NCBI GenBank assembly: GCA_002270565.1
Contig: NQMI01000097.1
Location: 62,001 to 126,000, forward strand
Length of the DNA: 64,000 bases
Source: Stenocarpella maydis
Taxonomy: Eukaryota > Ascomycota > Sordariomycetes > Diaporthales > Diaporthaceae
Reading direction: 5' to 3'
Position numbers and translations under genes: made by a program. Shown piece after piece: positions 34,433-46,480 of this stretch (positions within the stretch are counted from its first letter, which is position 1; each line of letters opens with the position of its first letter). The notes under the pieces are model-generated. The model worked only from the letters and a program-made list of their open reading frames with translations, did not search any database and had not been told where the DNA came from.

Positions 34433-34894
34433 ATGCGTCAACATTTTCTCCTCTCACTTCTCTTCGCCCTGCTGGGCACGGTGTCAGCACAGTTCAACTT
34501 CTTCGAGCAGATGTTCGGGGGCCAAGGCGGTGGTGGAGGAGGCGGCCACCACCACCACCAACAGCAACAACAAAACGCCCCTTCCGACTCCTCCTGGTAT
34601 AGGTCGCAAGTCGACAGAGGTACTTCAAGCGGCGCCTCCCCCCCCCCCTTTCTGCTTTTCTGCATTCGAGGTTCAAGGCTAACAAAATCTCCCACCACAG
34701 CCCACTGCGAGAACTACCTCTGCCCAGACACGCTCGCATGCGTGCATTTCCCGCACCACTGCCCCTGCGCATGGCCCAGCCACGAGGACAAGTTCGAGCT
34801 GGCCGACGGCCAGCGAATCTGTGTTTCGAAGGGCGGATTCAAGGCTGGTGAGGCGGGTAGGAAGGTCGAGCTGGCGAGGAAGGGCCTGCTTTGA
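34433..34894 (+). CDS. LCL2: Long chronological lifespan protein 2 homologue
   Basis: A small secreted or ER-luminal protein; the family is described as a probable component of ER-associated degradation. Exons 34433-34619 and 34701-34894 flank intron 34620-34700 (GTACTT..CCACAG), giving 126 aa. The signal peptide ([16 protein letters not shown]) is followed by [10 protein letters not shown], then a Gly/His/Gln homopolymer tract, and the family core [46 protein letters not shown] with its Cys pattern. Length and order match the fungal family. The Gly7-His4-Gln5 tract is longer than needed and comes from triplet-like repeats. The gene is convergent with the inhibitor-2 gene. Confidence 0.9.
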   Translation: MRQHFLLSLLFALLGTVSAQFNFFEQMFGGQGGGGGGGHHHHQQQQQNAPSDSSWYRSQVDRGTSSGASPPPFLLFCIRGSRLTKSPTTAHCENYLCPDTLACVHFPHHCPCAWPSHEDKFELADGQRICVSKGGFKAGEAGRKVELARKGLL

Positions 34895-35491
34895 GCGTGG
34901 CTCCCTGAGCATATCTGGGATACGGGATAGGGGCACGCATCACGGTCCGGGATGGCACAAGCATGGACAAGCTGGAACGCTCGGCCTGGGAGAGCCCACC
35001 GGATCCTACACGTCGAGAACTGCGTTGGGGGAAAACAGGCCATCGTAGGAAAACTATGGATAACTTGTGACCTTACTTTGCCTTGGGACCAACCCGCCAT
35101 TGCGCATGCCTGTGATAATATGTGAGAGCCAAGGGAAACAAAAGCTGGGTCTGTGACAGAAATTGATGACAACTCCCCGAAAACGCCCATGACCATACTG
35201 TGCACTAACAGGTTGCCGCTGTGCCTCATATCCCGCCATGCCCCCCTCTGCCTGCCGAGCGTGACACAGGAAAACTGTGAAATCAGCCGTAACGACTGTG
35301 CCGCTGTGGAAATAGACAAACCTACGTCTCAAGTGCCTACTGCAGGCCGGTCGGTAGTCTTGAATCGCTGTTCTGGCCTGGGAAGATGCAGACAGTCTTC
35401 AGTCATGTCCCTCAAAAAAAATCTTCCATGGGTCCCTCGCCTCAACTTCCGCCCATCAACCAGTGGTGGGAAGCAACATTGCCTTCCCGAC
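34895..35491. other. Convergent intergenic region
   Basis: 3' flanks of LCL2 and of the phosphatase inhibitor gene. Open frames here have no motifs. Confidence 0.5.
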
Positions 35492-36367
35492 CTAAGCCGA
35501 CGCTCCATTAATCCCAGACGGCAGAGGAGGCATAGGCGGGACAGCAACCCCGTTAGACGCGCCTCCAGCCGTGCCATCCTCGTCGTCCTCGTCCTCGGCG
35601 GCGAGGCTGTCGAGCTCCTCGGGGTGGCCGAGGCTGTGGACGACCTCGGTCATCTTGTAGTGTTTCTTGCGCATCTCCTCGAAGCGGCGGTGCTTCTCGA
35701 GCTCCTCGGGCGACAGGCCGACCTCGTCCTGGGCGGCGCCGTCGATGTGGACGGCGCTCCCGCTGCCGCGGTGGTTCCGCTTCAGCTCGACCTCATCGGC
35801 AGGCACGTCCGGGACCGCCTCCTCGGGCTCGCCGAGCGACAGGCCGGGGATATCGTCCTCGTTCTGGCCCTTACCGTGGTGGCGGCTGCCGTCCTTGCGC
35901 TTCCTGCTGCCAGAGGCGGAACCTGGGGCGTTGATGTCGTCGTCGTCGCTGGGGTCCTCGGCCGGGTCGTAGTGCTTGGCGTAGGGGGTCTTGGGCTCGG
36001 TGATCTTCATGGTGCTGGTGCGCTCCTGCTCGGTGAGGTAGAGGTTCGCCTCGTCCCATTTGATGCGCGGGTCAGCCTCCTCGGAGGGGTCGGTGACGGA
36101 GGGGGTGCGCGAGCTCTGGCGGCGCGAGCCGACGGGCCTGGCGGCGGACGAGGAGCGGCGGTGGCCTGCATTTATTTGGGTGTTTTGGATAGTGACCTCC
36201 TTGTCGGTCAGGCTAGGATCTGGCGCGGTGGGCTCGACGGCAGCTGGTGAGACGGGAGGTGAGCGACCCTGGTAGGAGGAGTTCTTGAGGATACCCTTTG
36301 GGCGCTTCGCGTTGGGCGGAGGAGGAGAGTGCGAGACGGCGTCGGTTATCTCAACGACCTCTGCCAT
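35492..36367 (-). CDS. Protein phosphatase inhibitor 2 (IPP-2/GLC8 family)
   Basis: A regulator of type-1 protein phosphatase. The single exon encodes 291 aa with the three IPP-2 contact elements in order: KRPKGILKNSS near residue 25, KWDEANLYLTEQER..MKITEPKTPYAKHYD near residue 105 (includes the PxTP phosphosite), and EKHRRFEEMRKKHYKM near residue 230. The linkers are acidic and disordered (SDDDDIN, EDEDDEDG). The C-terminal Pro-rich tail (VAVPPMPPLPSG) is typical of fungal members. It acts in cytosol and nucleus. The ATG is preceded by CAGCC and followed by the expected acidic N terminus. Confidence 0.92.
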   Translation of the reverse strand: MAEVVEITDAVSHSPPPPNAKRPKGILKNSSYQGRSPPVSPAAVEPTAPDPSLTDKEVTIQNTQINAGHRRSSSAARPVGSRRQSSRTPSVTDPSEEADPRIKWDEANLYLTEQERTSTMKITEPKTPYAKHYDPAEDPSDDDDINAPGSASGSRKRKDGSRHHGKGQNEDDIPGLSLGEPEEAVPDVPADEVELKRNHRGSGSAVHIDGAAQDEVGLSPEELEKHRRFEEMRKKHYKMTEVVHSLGHPEELDSLAAEDEDDEDGTAGGASNGVAVPPMPPLPSGINGASA

Positions 36368-38793
36368 GGCTGCGGTTGCTGTTGCGGTTGCTGCGACTGT
36401 TACAACTGCAGGTTAAAGATGCTTTATTAGGCAGTAGTATGTAGAGGAAAACCAAAGAGTACCCTACGTGTGATGTTTGGATTTGTTTGTTGTGAGGTGA
36501 TGTCAAAGAATAACAATGACGATGGCTGGATTGCCCAGGACTGGCCTTGGATGGGTCCTTCGGTGGGGTTCTGTGTTGAGTGGGGCCAGTGGTGTGAGCT
36601 GCATGTGCGGGGGACTTATAAACTGGGAATCAGTCATGTGCTTTTCTAAGTTGCCCCAGTAGGTACTCAAGTACCTTCCTTCATCATAAATCTCGTGAGG
36701 CAAACTGTCCTGGTCAAATAATGGTCCACTCCTCTGTACAGACTTCTTTTGTGCGTGCTACCACAGACATATTTGAATAGTCACCTCACTGATCGGAAAC
36801 TGCCATTAGCACACTCATCACAATCCAACTTTGGGCATCACCAGCAACAGGGCCGACAGCATCTGATGTAGGCCCTCCAGTTCCCTTCAAGGGGTGGTGT
36901 GCGCATGGACATACCACCCAAGGTCACCACACCTTTCCGGACCTTCTGCGTAGCAAAGGCCGCAAATGGTGCCACGCTGGTCCTGATGTCAGCGTCAGTG
37001 GCCTTGGAGAATTCCTCAGCCACCTGTCATTCGCAGGCGAGGCGAGGGCGGCGTATCAGGAGACAGCGGCATGTGATGCCCAACCACGAGATGCAGCTGG
37101 CACAGATGGGATGCTGATTGTGGCTGGGACAGATGGCATGTTGGCATGCCCTACGAGAGTCCATTTGCAAGAAAGCTCCAAGCGGCAGACGGCTGGCCAT
37201 TCAGGCATTACTTAGATGTGCTACAGCGTTGAGGGCTCTGTTCAAAACGGACATGTGCCATTCGTTGTTAGCCGTGACATCACTCACTTATAGTGCTATG
37301 CTTGCCTCGCCTAGCAGTTGAGCACCTCCTCCTGTTCATTTAAGGTCAACTAGGTAGTCTCATCGAGCTTCCTCGGATGCCAGATCAGGGCTAGGCTTAC
37401 CCACGTAAGCTCAGCTTTGACATCATCGCTCCCCCAACTGACTGTCTCCCTCATCAACTCCTCACACGCAATCATCTCCATACCTTACTTGGCCCATTAG
37501 CCTGAAACTACACTGCCTGGAATGTCCCCTATGTTGCATATCGCAACCCTTTCCTCGCCGTCCCCTTGGTATCCTTTCTCTTGACCGAAATTGTCCACCT
37601 ACCTCTAGCTGAGCGTGTGGTAGACGCCACTTTGCAGCAAAAGCTCTTGGCTCCTACATCTACTCTTATTCAGCGGCCCTCCTTGTCCCGGGATCAGGTC
37701 CTGCGGCATGACTGTTGTGATGTCCCGCTCAGCTTCACGATTTACACGGGAAGTAGTCCACAGACCACGGCAGCACCAAGATTGAGGTGCAGCCACTGTA
37801 TGTCACCACGGCCTTTCGGAGAGGGCGGGGTCATATTGTGCGCAAGTTGACCCTGGGAACGCCAGTATTTCCCGGCGATGTCGGCACTCCAGAATGACCG
37901 CTCCAAGACAGTGACTCGAACTGGGCGTAATTAGTGCAAAGACTTTTGCAAGCATGGAATGGCTCATTAACCTGTCGAATAGATTGTGCAGGACACATGA
38001 TTCGCCGTACCAGATTGGTTCAGCCGGACGTTGTGGCATGGCACTCGCGGACCTTTTCATCGTATTCCTGCAGAATATTTGCCCACTATTAGACATTTCG
38101 TCATGTAATTGGCCGTTCCTGGGTCACATGCGACAAACTATCATTCATTAGCAACATTAAGCAGCTTTACGCTAATCGCCCGTATATCTTGATTACAGGA
38201 GGCTCTGGGGGTCTTCTTCCATCGACTTTTCCTTTGTTCCTTATTCCCCTAGTTCTGCCCAGGTCCTTTGTGGTTTTCACACAAGGCACTGATATCGCTC
38301 CGTCGTGTTTCCATCTCCATGCTTGTTGTTTATCGGAAGGCTCACCTGTGTTATGTACATCAGCGAGCTGTCAACAGTTTCCTGCTATCAATGAACCTGT
38401 TCCCCGTCATTGCGAGCAAATCACAGCCTGAGTTATTAGCTACCGGCACCATCAGGTGGTTCCAAGGACAGCGCGATGCCTTGAGGGGAGAGACGATAGC
38501 TACGAGTGCAAAAGAGCGTTGGGAGGGGCACTTATGCGCCGGTAGTTTGCTAAAGTACTTAATGTAGTTGTCATAGTATTTTTTAAGAAAAAATATAACC
38601 TAATATTCAATTTTGTATTAAAAACAGTTTCATCCTTCAAATTCACAGATATTAAATAATTCAAATATATTCAAATATAAATATTGCTAGCTTTTTCCAT
38701 AAGTTTTAAAGAGATGAGTTCAAGCCTTAATAGATACTAAGTAGATAAACATATAATGTTGCTGAAGCCATAGGCTAGTACACGGCCTGAAGA
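36368..38793. other. 2.4-kb gene-poor spacer with AT-rich patch
   Basis: Upstream flank of inhibitor-2 and downstream flank of the dynamin-like gene. Many short open frames occur on both strands but none is convincing. 38575-38720 is A+T-rich with A/T homopolymers. No tRNA-like or repeat structure seen. Confidence 0.45.
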
Positions 38794-41700
38794 TTAACTA
38801 TCTGACCTGCGCACCGCTAATGCTGTATAGTAGTCGGCCAGTCTGATCTCCTCTGGAGAAAAGTCCTTAAAGGTTTCGGAAGTGCATATATGATCCGACA
38901 GACCTCTGTCATGTAAAGTGGTATTAATACCGTCGATAAAGTTACTTCTTGTCCAGATTGCATTGATAGAGGTCGAGCACGCGGTGGGGGTTCTCTTGGA
39001 ATCATGCTGATGCTGGTCCCAGCTCGTGCCTCCTTCTGGAAATAGGCATTAATTAGCTCAGACATCTCTGTGGAGGTTTGATTTCGGCATCCTGATTTTG
39101 GAATGGAGGTCCAAATGAAAGTCTCGGAGAATTACAAAGATTACACTCGCTGGGTCGACAAATCGTTTCGGGGCAGATTGAGCAAACTTACTCGATGAAG
39201 TCGGCCCAGGGTGGACGAATTGCCCTTCAGGGGTCGGATGGATGTCTTTAGATGCCGCCCATGGTGTCTCGGTTTGTCCACCGAAGCCCCCGGGAAGCGG
39301 CCGAGTCGCACTGTTTGACGAAGGAGATGTTGCTCCAAAGCCTCCAGAGCCAGCCATTGATGGCTTGGCCATACTCCCCCATGCAGGGGGCATCGCAAAG
39401 CCGCCAAAGATTCCACCAGACTGTGAAGTACTATTTTTTGGATACAGTGATGAAGTCGCCGTATTAGTTGGGAAGAGCACGTTCGGTTGTGCAGTGGATA
39501 AGGCTAAGCTAGCCGTGTCTTTGGCACCCGTGCGGCTGTTGAGGAAATTGAACACCGACTCAATTTTGGCTGCGGGTGGATTACTCCTAGCAATCGGTGC
39601 CTGCGCGACGTGGTGGCCCCCTGATGAACTGCTAAATGGTCCTGTGGAATTCGGAACATTCAGTGGGGTCTCTTGGGCCTCTGGCTTTGGAGAAAATGTG
39701 ACTGGGCTTGTTCGTGGCCCCTGAGGCGGTAAGCCATCACGCTGAGGACCACCGGCAGACTTGACAGCGTTAGAAGCCTGGGGCACGTGGGCGTTGGCTG
39801 GAGGCATCGTTATCAATTCATCCGCATCAGCATTACCATTGCCTCGATATGCAAGAGTCTTTATCCCAGTCCCCGAGGTCGCTTTGCCACCATGTTTGGT
39901 GGAATTTCCGAGGCCTCTAGATGAATCTAGCCAGCTGTGTTAATACCTGGCCGTAATTTAAGAGCGGGCTATGGTGGGAGAATAGAAACAGTTGATGTTT
40001 TGCTAGGTATTTGTGAGGCCTCAGGTGTAGCAGCGTCCCGCCGTGGGCGTTGTGATACTTCTGTCACGGAACAGACGGCGGATAGCAACGCAGCAATGAT
40101 GAGACCTCTTGTGTGGTTGAATTTAAGCAGAGCTTGGCCATGGAGACTCACCCCTCGCTTTCTCTCTCGGTCTGTGTCGGCGGCATTGCTCAAGCCCCTT
40201 CTGCAGAAGCTTGACTTCCTCCTGGAGCTGGGACCGGTAGTTACGAATCTTTTCGTCCTCGGCAGCAAACTCTGCCAACTTACCGCTGTCCATATCGCTC
40301 ACGAGCTTCGGAGTGAAAATGCTAGGAAGATCTTGAATTAGGCAACTCTCGATCGCAAGGTTTATCAAGTTGTCTGTGAAGGTTCGCAGCGACATCTGGA
40401 AGACCTTGTCAGCCGTTTGCTTGCATGCTCCTCTGCAAGAACGCAACTTACATTGTAAAATATCTGCATCGCCTCGATAGCATGATCGGTCCCATCAAAG
40501 TTCTTGCTGCGGGGAGAGGAAATCGTCGGCCTCTTATGCTGTTCCAAATCACCCACACGTTCCGTTGAGGCTGCAGCTCGCTCGGCTGCTGCCTCATCCC
40601 TGGCCTCTTCGAAATCAGAATCAAGAAGCAGCGCGTAGCCCTCCTTGAATGGCCTTAGGAGTTCTTCCAGCTTGGCCGAAAGAATTTGCTCCTTTGCATC
40701 AAAGAAAGTATCAACGAAAGTGGACAAAATGGCAGCTGTTGTGGTACTGGAGCCGGCCGGTCCGACGATGTGCTCGAATACTTCCTCGAGAAACATTTTG
40801 ACAACTTTGGTGACCTCTTCTATGTGCACCTCGGCAATATACTGCCACGGTTCTGCCTGTTTTTGGAAGAGCTGGATCACGATATCCATATTGGGGTATC
40901 CTGGAAGCTCTGTACCCTGATTTGCCGCCACCTGGCGTTCCAACTCAGCAGACAGCTTCGCCCAGGTAACGACTTCAGGGGACTTGAAACGGCCGTCGTA
41001 TGCCTTGAGGAACTCTTCTAGATACTCAGGTAATGTTGGCTGGTGAGACACGTCGTTACCATATCCAGCCACCGTCTGAGTGGACCCATAAGCAAGCAGG
41101 AGGTGTCGGATAGCCCGGTTGAAATTGCGGAGATTCGCCCTAAGCTTCCGGCTTGTCCCATCGAACCCGCCGAAGAAGGGGTCCTTGTAATACCCTTGGA
41201 TTCCGTCGCGGACCAACCGCTGGAAGTTATTGACAATCTCGAGCAGGTAAGCTCTCATATCTTCTGGCGTAGTCCTAGGTTGCCCCAATCTGCCAAGCTC
41301 GAGTTCTCGTCTAGACAGATTGTCTCGAATGTCTTGGATGATTGCCGGCAGACTCTGTCTGATATGCTGATGAAGTATGTCACTCAGTTTTGCTCGTAGA
41401 GCAGAGATCCCTCGATCTGCACCGCGAATGGACCCCCAAGCACGTGAGCTGAAGAATTTCTCTTCGAGAGTGTCGCGTGGACCGAGATCCTCTTCGTAGT
41501 CGGCTCGATTCCGCAAGACATGCCAGCCGAGGGCAAGGTTATGCACAGCTTCACGACCTTGGACGATCTGTAAATACTCCTGCTCGCTCGGTGACCCAGG
41601 AGGAAGAAGATCTGGCTTAGTTATGACGCCAAGAGTCCGTGTTTTGGTAGGGTCGTGCTTTGCAGCCTTTTCCAACACAACCTGGTTAGCCAGCTGGTTG

Positions 41701-42293
41701 TTGGCCGAGATAATTGTGAGAATGATGCTGTTCGGCTTCTCCATGTAACTTTCCACGAGGTCCATGACCATCGCCATGCCTTCAGCTGACTGCGTCGCTG
41801 TTGCGGTATGGAAAATCCCCGGAAGGTCGACGAGGGTGAGGGGGTACATGTCGGGGCCTTGAATCTCTAGACGCAGAACATCCTTAGAGAAGCCACGTCC
41901 AGTATCGGAGATTCCCATGTCCTCTTTGGCGCTGCTGATGATCTCGGCGATGTCGTCGTGGTTGAAGTCCTCAACCTTCAATGAATGCGCAGGCTTGCTG
42001 CCGTCCGCAAACTGAACACTTGCAGTCGCACATCTACGGCTGCCTGGGCGGAGGACTAGCTCAGTGGCGAATCTGGTGCAGATGCCACCGTGGACCGGGA
42101 AGTGAACGTGTGAGATAGCTTCGAGTACAGATGACTTTCCGGAAGACTGATCTCCAACGACGATGATTTGGGGCAGGTCAACGATTCTGCCGACACCAAG
42201 AGAAGATAATTTATCGGCGGCATCGAACAGCGTCCTAGTCTCGGCACTATTCAACTCTTCCAGAGCCTTGGAGTCCAGCGTAATCTTGGCCAT
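38794..42293 (-). CDS. Dynamin-like GTPase with FG/Ser-rich C-terminal extension
   Basis: Four exons, 40452-42293, 40152-40404, 39192-39926 and 38794-39035, join in frame to 1023 aa. Introns are 40405-40451, 39927-40151 and 39036-39191. The GTPase domain has G1 GDQSSGKSSVLEAI, G3 DLPG and G4 TKPD, followed by the dynamin middle/stalk and GED regions (residues about 250-700). This is the Mx/DRP-like branch common in filamentous fungi, inferred to remodel membranes. After the GED comes a 230-residue disordered extension. It is rich in Ser, Pro, Ala and Gly with several FG pairs (GGIFGGFAMP, GGFGATSP, GGFGGQTE). The protein ends with FSPEEIRLADYYTALAVRR, the usual last motif of these proteins. 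Introns 2 and 3 are the weakest joins: intron 2 could hide a further exon (EVSQRPRRDAATPEAS near 40050). Confidence 0.82.
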
Positions 42294-43351
42294 GATGGTC
42301 TGACGGCTTGAGAGCGTGTCCTAAGGTTGTGTGAAATGACGGGCGCCCGGGGGGGGGGGCAACGGGCGTTTTTTTGTGGTCGGGTTTCTCCTCTTTCTGT
42401 AGCAATAGTAGTGTGCAACAGCACGTTGGTGGGCTATCGCTACAGCCACCATACTGTAGCCAGAGGGTGTGGTTGCTTACTAAGCAACTACCACCCACTA
42501 TATAGACCCGAGATGGCTGGCGGGCTACGCCCACTGCACCCACTACTCGAGAGACAGAGAGAAATATAACAACAACACCCCACTCGTATTGCAATACGTG
42601 ACCCATCCAACACTTTCAGCCTATCTACGTGACATCGGCTTTCGAAGGAGCAGTATCCACTCTGGGCCAGGAAGTAACAGTAAATGTACTGTTGGTTGTC
42701 GAAGAGAGTGGCGCAGCCAAATCCCATGCCAACCTGACACAGTTCCTATGCATGAGGCCCACGGCAAGAAGATTAGGCACCCGTACCGTGGCTATAAGGC
42801 AGGTTGCTATTTTAGCACTTTGGGCTAGAGAATCCCGGAGTATAAGCATTACTTAGAAGGCTAGAGTAACCCCAAGAAGGTACAGTTAATCAATTTCGTG
42901 TGTAAGATCCGAGTAATTTTGAAGTTCCCAAGGGCAGAAAACAGCCTGGGGTACCTTACGCCTCATTACCCACCCAACTATTTGAGTATGTGTCAAGCGC
43001 GGCCTACGGAAGAGCCGCCCCAGTATGTCCAGGAAGGAGCTGAAGAAATTCGGGATGAACTATACGCAATCTTCTTGTGAGTCTTTCACGTACGGTATAG
43101 ACATAGATGATTATTGGCGTGCGGTCAAACGTGAGGAACGCCATGCCGAGCCTTTTGATATATTGCGCCTCTATCCACTCATCGAGGAGCGCACTCATTT
43201 GATTTACTATGACATTGACGGTTTGGATTTGTGACGCAAACTACCTCAGCACTCCAAGGCTCTATATCTGATATCACGGCCCCGCTGGACGATCTCAGAA
43301 AGAGTAATTAGGTCCCGGGATGAGGATCCACGGTACCTCTGAGCATAGAGT
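42294..43351. other. Spacer between dynamin-like gene and MFS gene
   Basis: Contains an 11-nt G run at 42349-42359 just upstream of the dynamin start. A small open frame of 69 codons (43025-43234, plus strand) is listed in the findings. No other feature. Confidence 0.45.
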
Positions 43352-45247
43352 TTAGAGGTCTCTGTGGAAAGTTGGTGGTTTCTGCCATCTGCTGCCTCTG
43401 ATCTTCTCCCCGTAGAGTCGCAAGAGTACCATCGGCATCATAAAGGCTACAGTCAAAAGAGCGAGGACGAGCCAAGCATATTGGAAGCCTATCTTCTCCC
43501 CGAGTGGAATCCTGTAAACCAGAGATATCAACTAGTGCCGATGTGGCTCGGTGGCGTAAGAAGAGGCGGCTTACACATAGAAGGAGAGGAAGGCACTGAA
43601 TATGCTTCGGAAAAGATTCAGCAGCGTCGATATCTCCGCACTTTGGGCTTTGTAGCACTGTGAATGGCGGTCAGCTGTAACTACGCATATTTCAAATATT
43701 GATAGTTAGTGAAATGCGCAAGACGTACATCTGTTGTATAAGAGTAAACCACAGTTGTTGCTACTTGCAGTCCGAGATTCGAAATTCCCATTCCAAATGC
43801 GTTCCCCACCCAGCTTGTAGTTGTCGCGTGGCTGATGCATATACCCTGGATGATGGTGCCAACGGGCAACAGTAAAGCCAGCCAGAGTGCATCAAGCCTT
43901 GGCTCCGGTGGCCGCCGGCCGTCGTGGCGAAGAGAGTGGCTGTAGATCAAGTAATCGACGAACCATCCTGCATTGGCCTCGCCGATGAGACAGCCAATCA
44001 ATAGCGGGATGCTGAGGATGAGGCCCGTCTGGATAAGATTGAACTCATAGATATTCCTGAACACTACCGCGCCCGAAGCGGCAAAGAGGACACTGCCGAA
44101 TGAAAATGCAAGCATGTAGTACAAGACCGGGGCGAGGACACATGCATATTTCAGCATCATGAAGGGGCGGGTGAAGTCGAGTAGACTGACCGTGCGATCA
44201 GGCGCATGTTTCGGCCGGAACATGAGGAGGTCCATGCGGGAACTCTCTTGGTAACCAGAAGTACTGGTATCGGGCTGGCGAGAGTATATCGTCTCCGGCA
44301 GGAAGAATAAGTTGATGATGAAGAGGGCGAATTGGACGTAAGATGGGATGGTGAAACAGTATCTCCACCCCAGGTTCTGAGCCGTGAATCCGCCAATCAG
44401 CGGCGCGAGGTGCGGCCCGTTGGTCAGGAAGAAGGCGAAAATCCCCATGAAGAATCCTCTCTGGTGGAGGAAATATAGGTCACAAATCGTAGCGCCACCA
44501 ATGGCAATGGTACTACCGGCTCCGAGGCCTGCAAATGCGCGGGTGGCGAGGAGGCCACCCCAGTTGGAGCAATTCCCTGCTACCACATTTGAGATGGCAG
44601 CCAGGAGATTCCCGCCGAGGTATATGGGGCGCCTTCCATAGATGTTCGCAAACGGTACGATCAGGAGCGGTCCTACGCCCGCGAAGATGATCTACGGCGC
44701 ATATCAGCCACCGGTTGCCTATGAACTTTGCGAGGTCGTTGACGAGGGTGGAGAGTCGAGTTTAAGCTTACGTATATCGTTAACTCGTATGATGCTTCGA
44801 CGGTGGTGATTCCGAAAGCTCGCCCCAAGGGGACAAAAGCGGGATTTATCACAGCTGAGGCCATCGGCCCTACCAACGCGAGGAAGGATATCTGAAGGAG
44901 GACGGCGAATTTTAGCGCGGGAGACCAATTCTAAGGAAGAGTCAGACTTGAAGCTTGAAATTGATTACTGGATTGCGTTATTGTGGTCATCTCTTTCTAC
45001 TTACTAAGGGGTCATCCTTATGGTCTGAAGGCTGAGGGACCAAAGGAAGGTCATGTCTGTCGAGCTTAAGAGCTGAAGTAGAGTTCCGGCCACTCTCCAG
45101 CTCATCAATAGCAATATCTTTGCCGTGCGTGGAGACAGGGCCTCCAACCCCCATATGATGGACTGGAGGCATTTCATGGGTTAATAATGCAGGACAATCT
45201 AAGTTCCAAGTTACTTGCGGTGTCTCCAGAAAATAAGAAGATAGCAC
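43352..45247 (-). CDS. MFS transporter, drug/polyamine exporter-like
   Basis: Five exons (45005-45247, 44772-44930, 43729-44691, 43575-43657, 43352-43511) join with in-phase introns (44931-45004, 44692-44771, 43658-43728, 43512-43574) to 535 aa. An N-terminal cytosolic tail ends DDPLNWSP, the usual entry to DHA1-type proteins. Membrane segments follow, with VGPMASAVINPAF, IYGRRPIYLGGN (motif A-like), AFAGLGAGSTIAIGGATICDL and the loop PETIYSR. The last exons give SAEISTLLNLFRSIFSAFLSFYVIPLGEKIG and RGSRWQKPPTFHRDL. It should be a plasma-membrane proton antiporter exporting small organic compounds; the substrate is unknown. The start at 45247 is uncertain; ATGs at MPPVHHM further in are alternatives. 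Confidence 0.85.
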
Positions 45248-46227
45248 ACAGCCCCGGACTTGATTAAGAAAGGAACAGGCGCCCCTTGAAAATAATTAAA
45301 TAAAGATAGCCTAGTATATAATCCATTTCCCCATCAGCTTACCAACCCCAGGACTAAAGAACCCCACCAATGAACGTTTTGTGGTCAGCATCGGTAAAAT
45401 GCATTGCTACGTTGCTAAAACACATGCTAGTGACTCGGCAGTTACGGAGAAGCGGAGAATCAGCAGTCCCGTTTCTGTGTCATATCTGTTGAGCTAGAGG
45501 CCCAAATCAGACCTCATCAAGAATCCTACCTCCAAAGTACAAGTATCAACATCGTCATCCCTGGTGGTATGCTCTGCAGTGGACAATAGAGGATAGATCA
45601 TGAAATAGAGGCGACAACGCTTAGTCTCAAGGTGCTTCTACAAAATCTCGCGCGGACTGCCGAATGCTTGAACACCAGATAGCAGGCGTGCAGGAGCCCG
45701 CATGAAGACGATGCTGATCATGTACTTTTGAACGGGAAAATCAGTCTACTCACCAGATACTCGCACCTTGGCATCAGCAGTTCCCTGGTTTAATTAGCAG
45801 CTGACGACAATGGAAAGGCAACGCTACATGTTACGTGTCACAGCTCCCCATGTTTCCCTTGAAATCTCCAGTGCTGGCGACAAGAGAAGCTGCCAAGCTG
45901 GCGGACCCTACAGGTCCCCCGCAGTGGCCCATTTATTCCCAACGGAAGCAGGCCGACCGCACACGGCTCTGAACTTGGATACTCACTTGTCAACGACATA
46001 ACATCCCCACCACGTTACTTTCCGTGCTTCAGCGTCTTCTTCTGACATCAAGGCTGTCGTAGTCCATTTTGAAGAGTCCAAGTGCAGGCCAAGATTAAAA
46101 TAGACCTTGGGGCCGCTGGCTCAATTGTCAGCCCTAGTATCTACATTCTATTGCCAGCCCGAAGCAATCATCAACTCGCCAATCGTCAACTCGCACACCC
46201 AACGGCCCAGGGATCAGCAGAGCGGGA
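45248..46227. other. Accessory spacer
   Basis: AT-rich just upstream of the MFS gene (45280-45330). The rest has no supported gene and runs into the hairpin repeat. Confidence 0.4.
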
Positions 46228-46348
46228 CGTATATCTCGCACGCTTCGCGTGCAAGATATGCTGGCCCACTCCGCTTGCGGCATAGCGTTCTGCTTATCCC
46301 CGTGCCTCTGCAGCCCCTAGATGACTAAGCAACCCAAGCATGCTTTAC
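46228..46348. repeat. 121-bp direct repeat with hairpin, copy 1
   Basis: Identical to 46360-46480 except one base (CATGC against CATAC near the end). Contains a 13-bp near-perfect inverted repeat with a TTC loop at 46231-46259 and a second small hairpin CCGC-TT-GCGG near 46271-46280. It ends near CCCCTAGATGACTAAGCAACCC. Confidence 0.9.
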
Positions 46349-46359
46349 NNNNNNNNNNN
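46349..46359. other. Assembly gap of 11 N
   Basis: The run of N sits exactly between the two 121-bp repeat copies, so the gap length and the number of repeat copies are unknown. Confidence 0.98.
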
Positions 46360-46480
46360 CGTATATCTCGCACGCTTCGCGTGCAAGATATGCTGGCCCA
46401 CTCCGCTTGCGGCATAGCGTTCTGCTTATCCCCGTGCCTCTGCAGCCCCTAGATGACTAAGCAACCCAAGCATACTTTAC
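46360..46480. repeat. 121-bp direct repeat with hairpin, copy 2
   Basis: Second copy, immediately after the gap, with the hairpin at 46363-46391. It is followed by AT-rich then GC-rich DNA. A diverged third occurrence of the hairpin core lies at about 46866-46896 (GCATATCTCGCACGCTTCGC). Confidence 0.9.

Noticed and set aside
35153..36250. Plus-strand open frame of 365 codons over inhibitor-2
   Set aside because: Antisense of the acidic/basic inhibitor gene; Val/Leu-rich low-complexity product.
36838..37023. Minus-strand 61-codon frame (KATDADIRTSVAPFAAFATQKVRKG)
   Set aside because: Composition looks protein-like, but there is no second exon, family match or promoter context I can point to.
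46228..46480. CRISPR-like array from the two repeats
   Set aside because: Two 121-bp copies separated by an assembly gap in a eukaryotic genome; no spacers.
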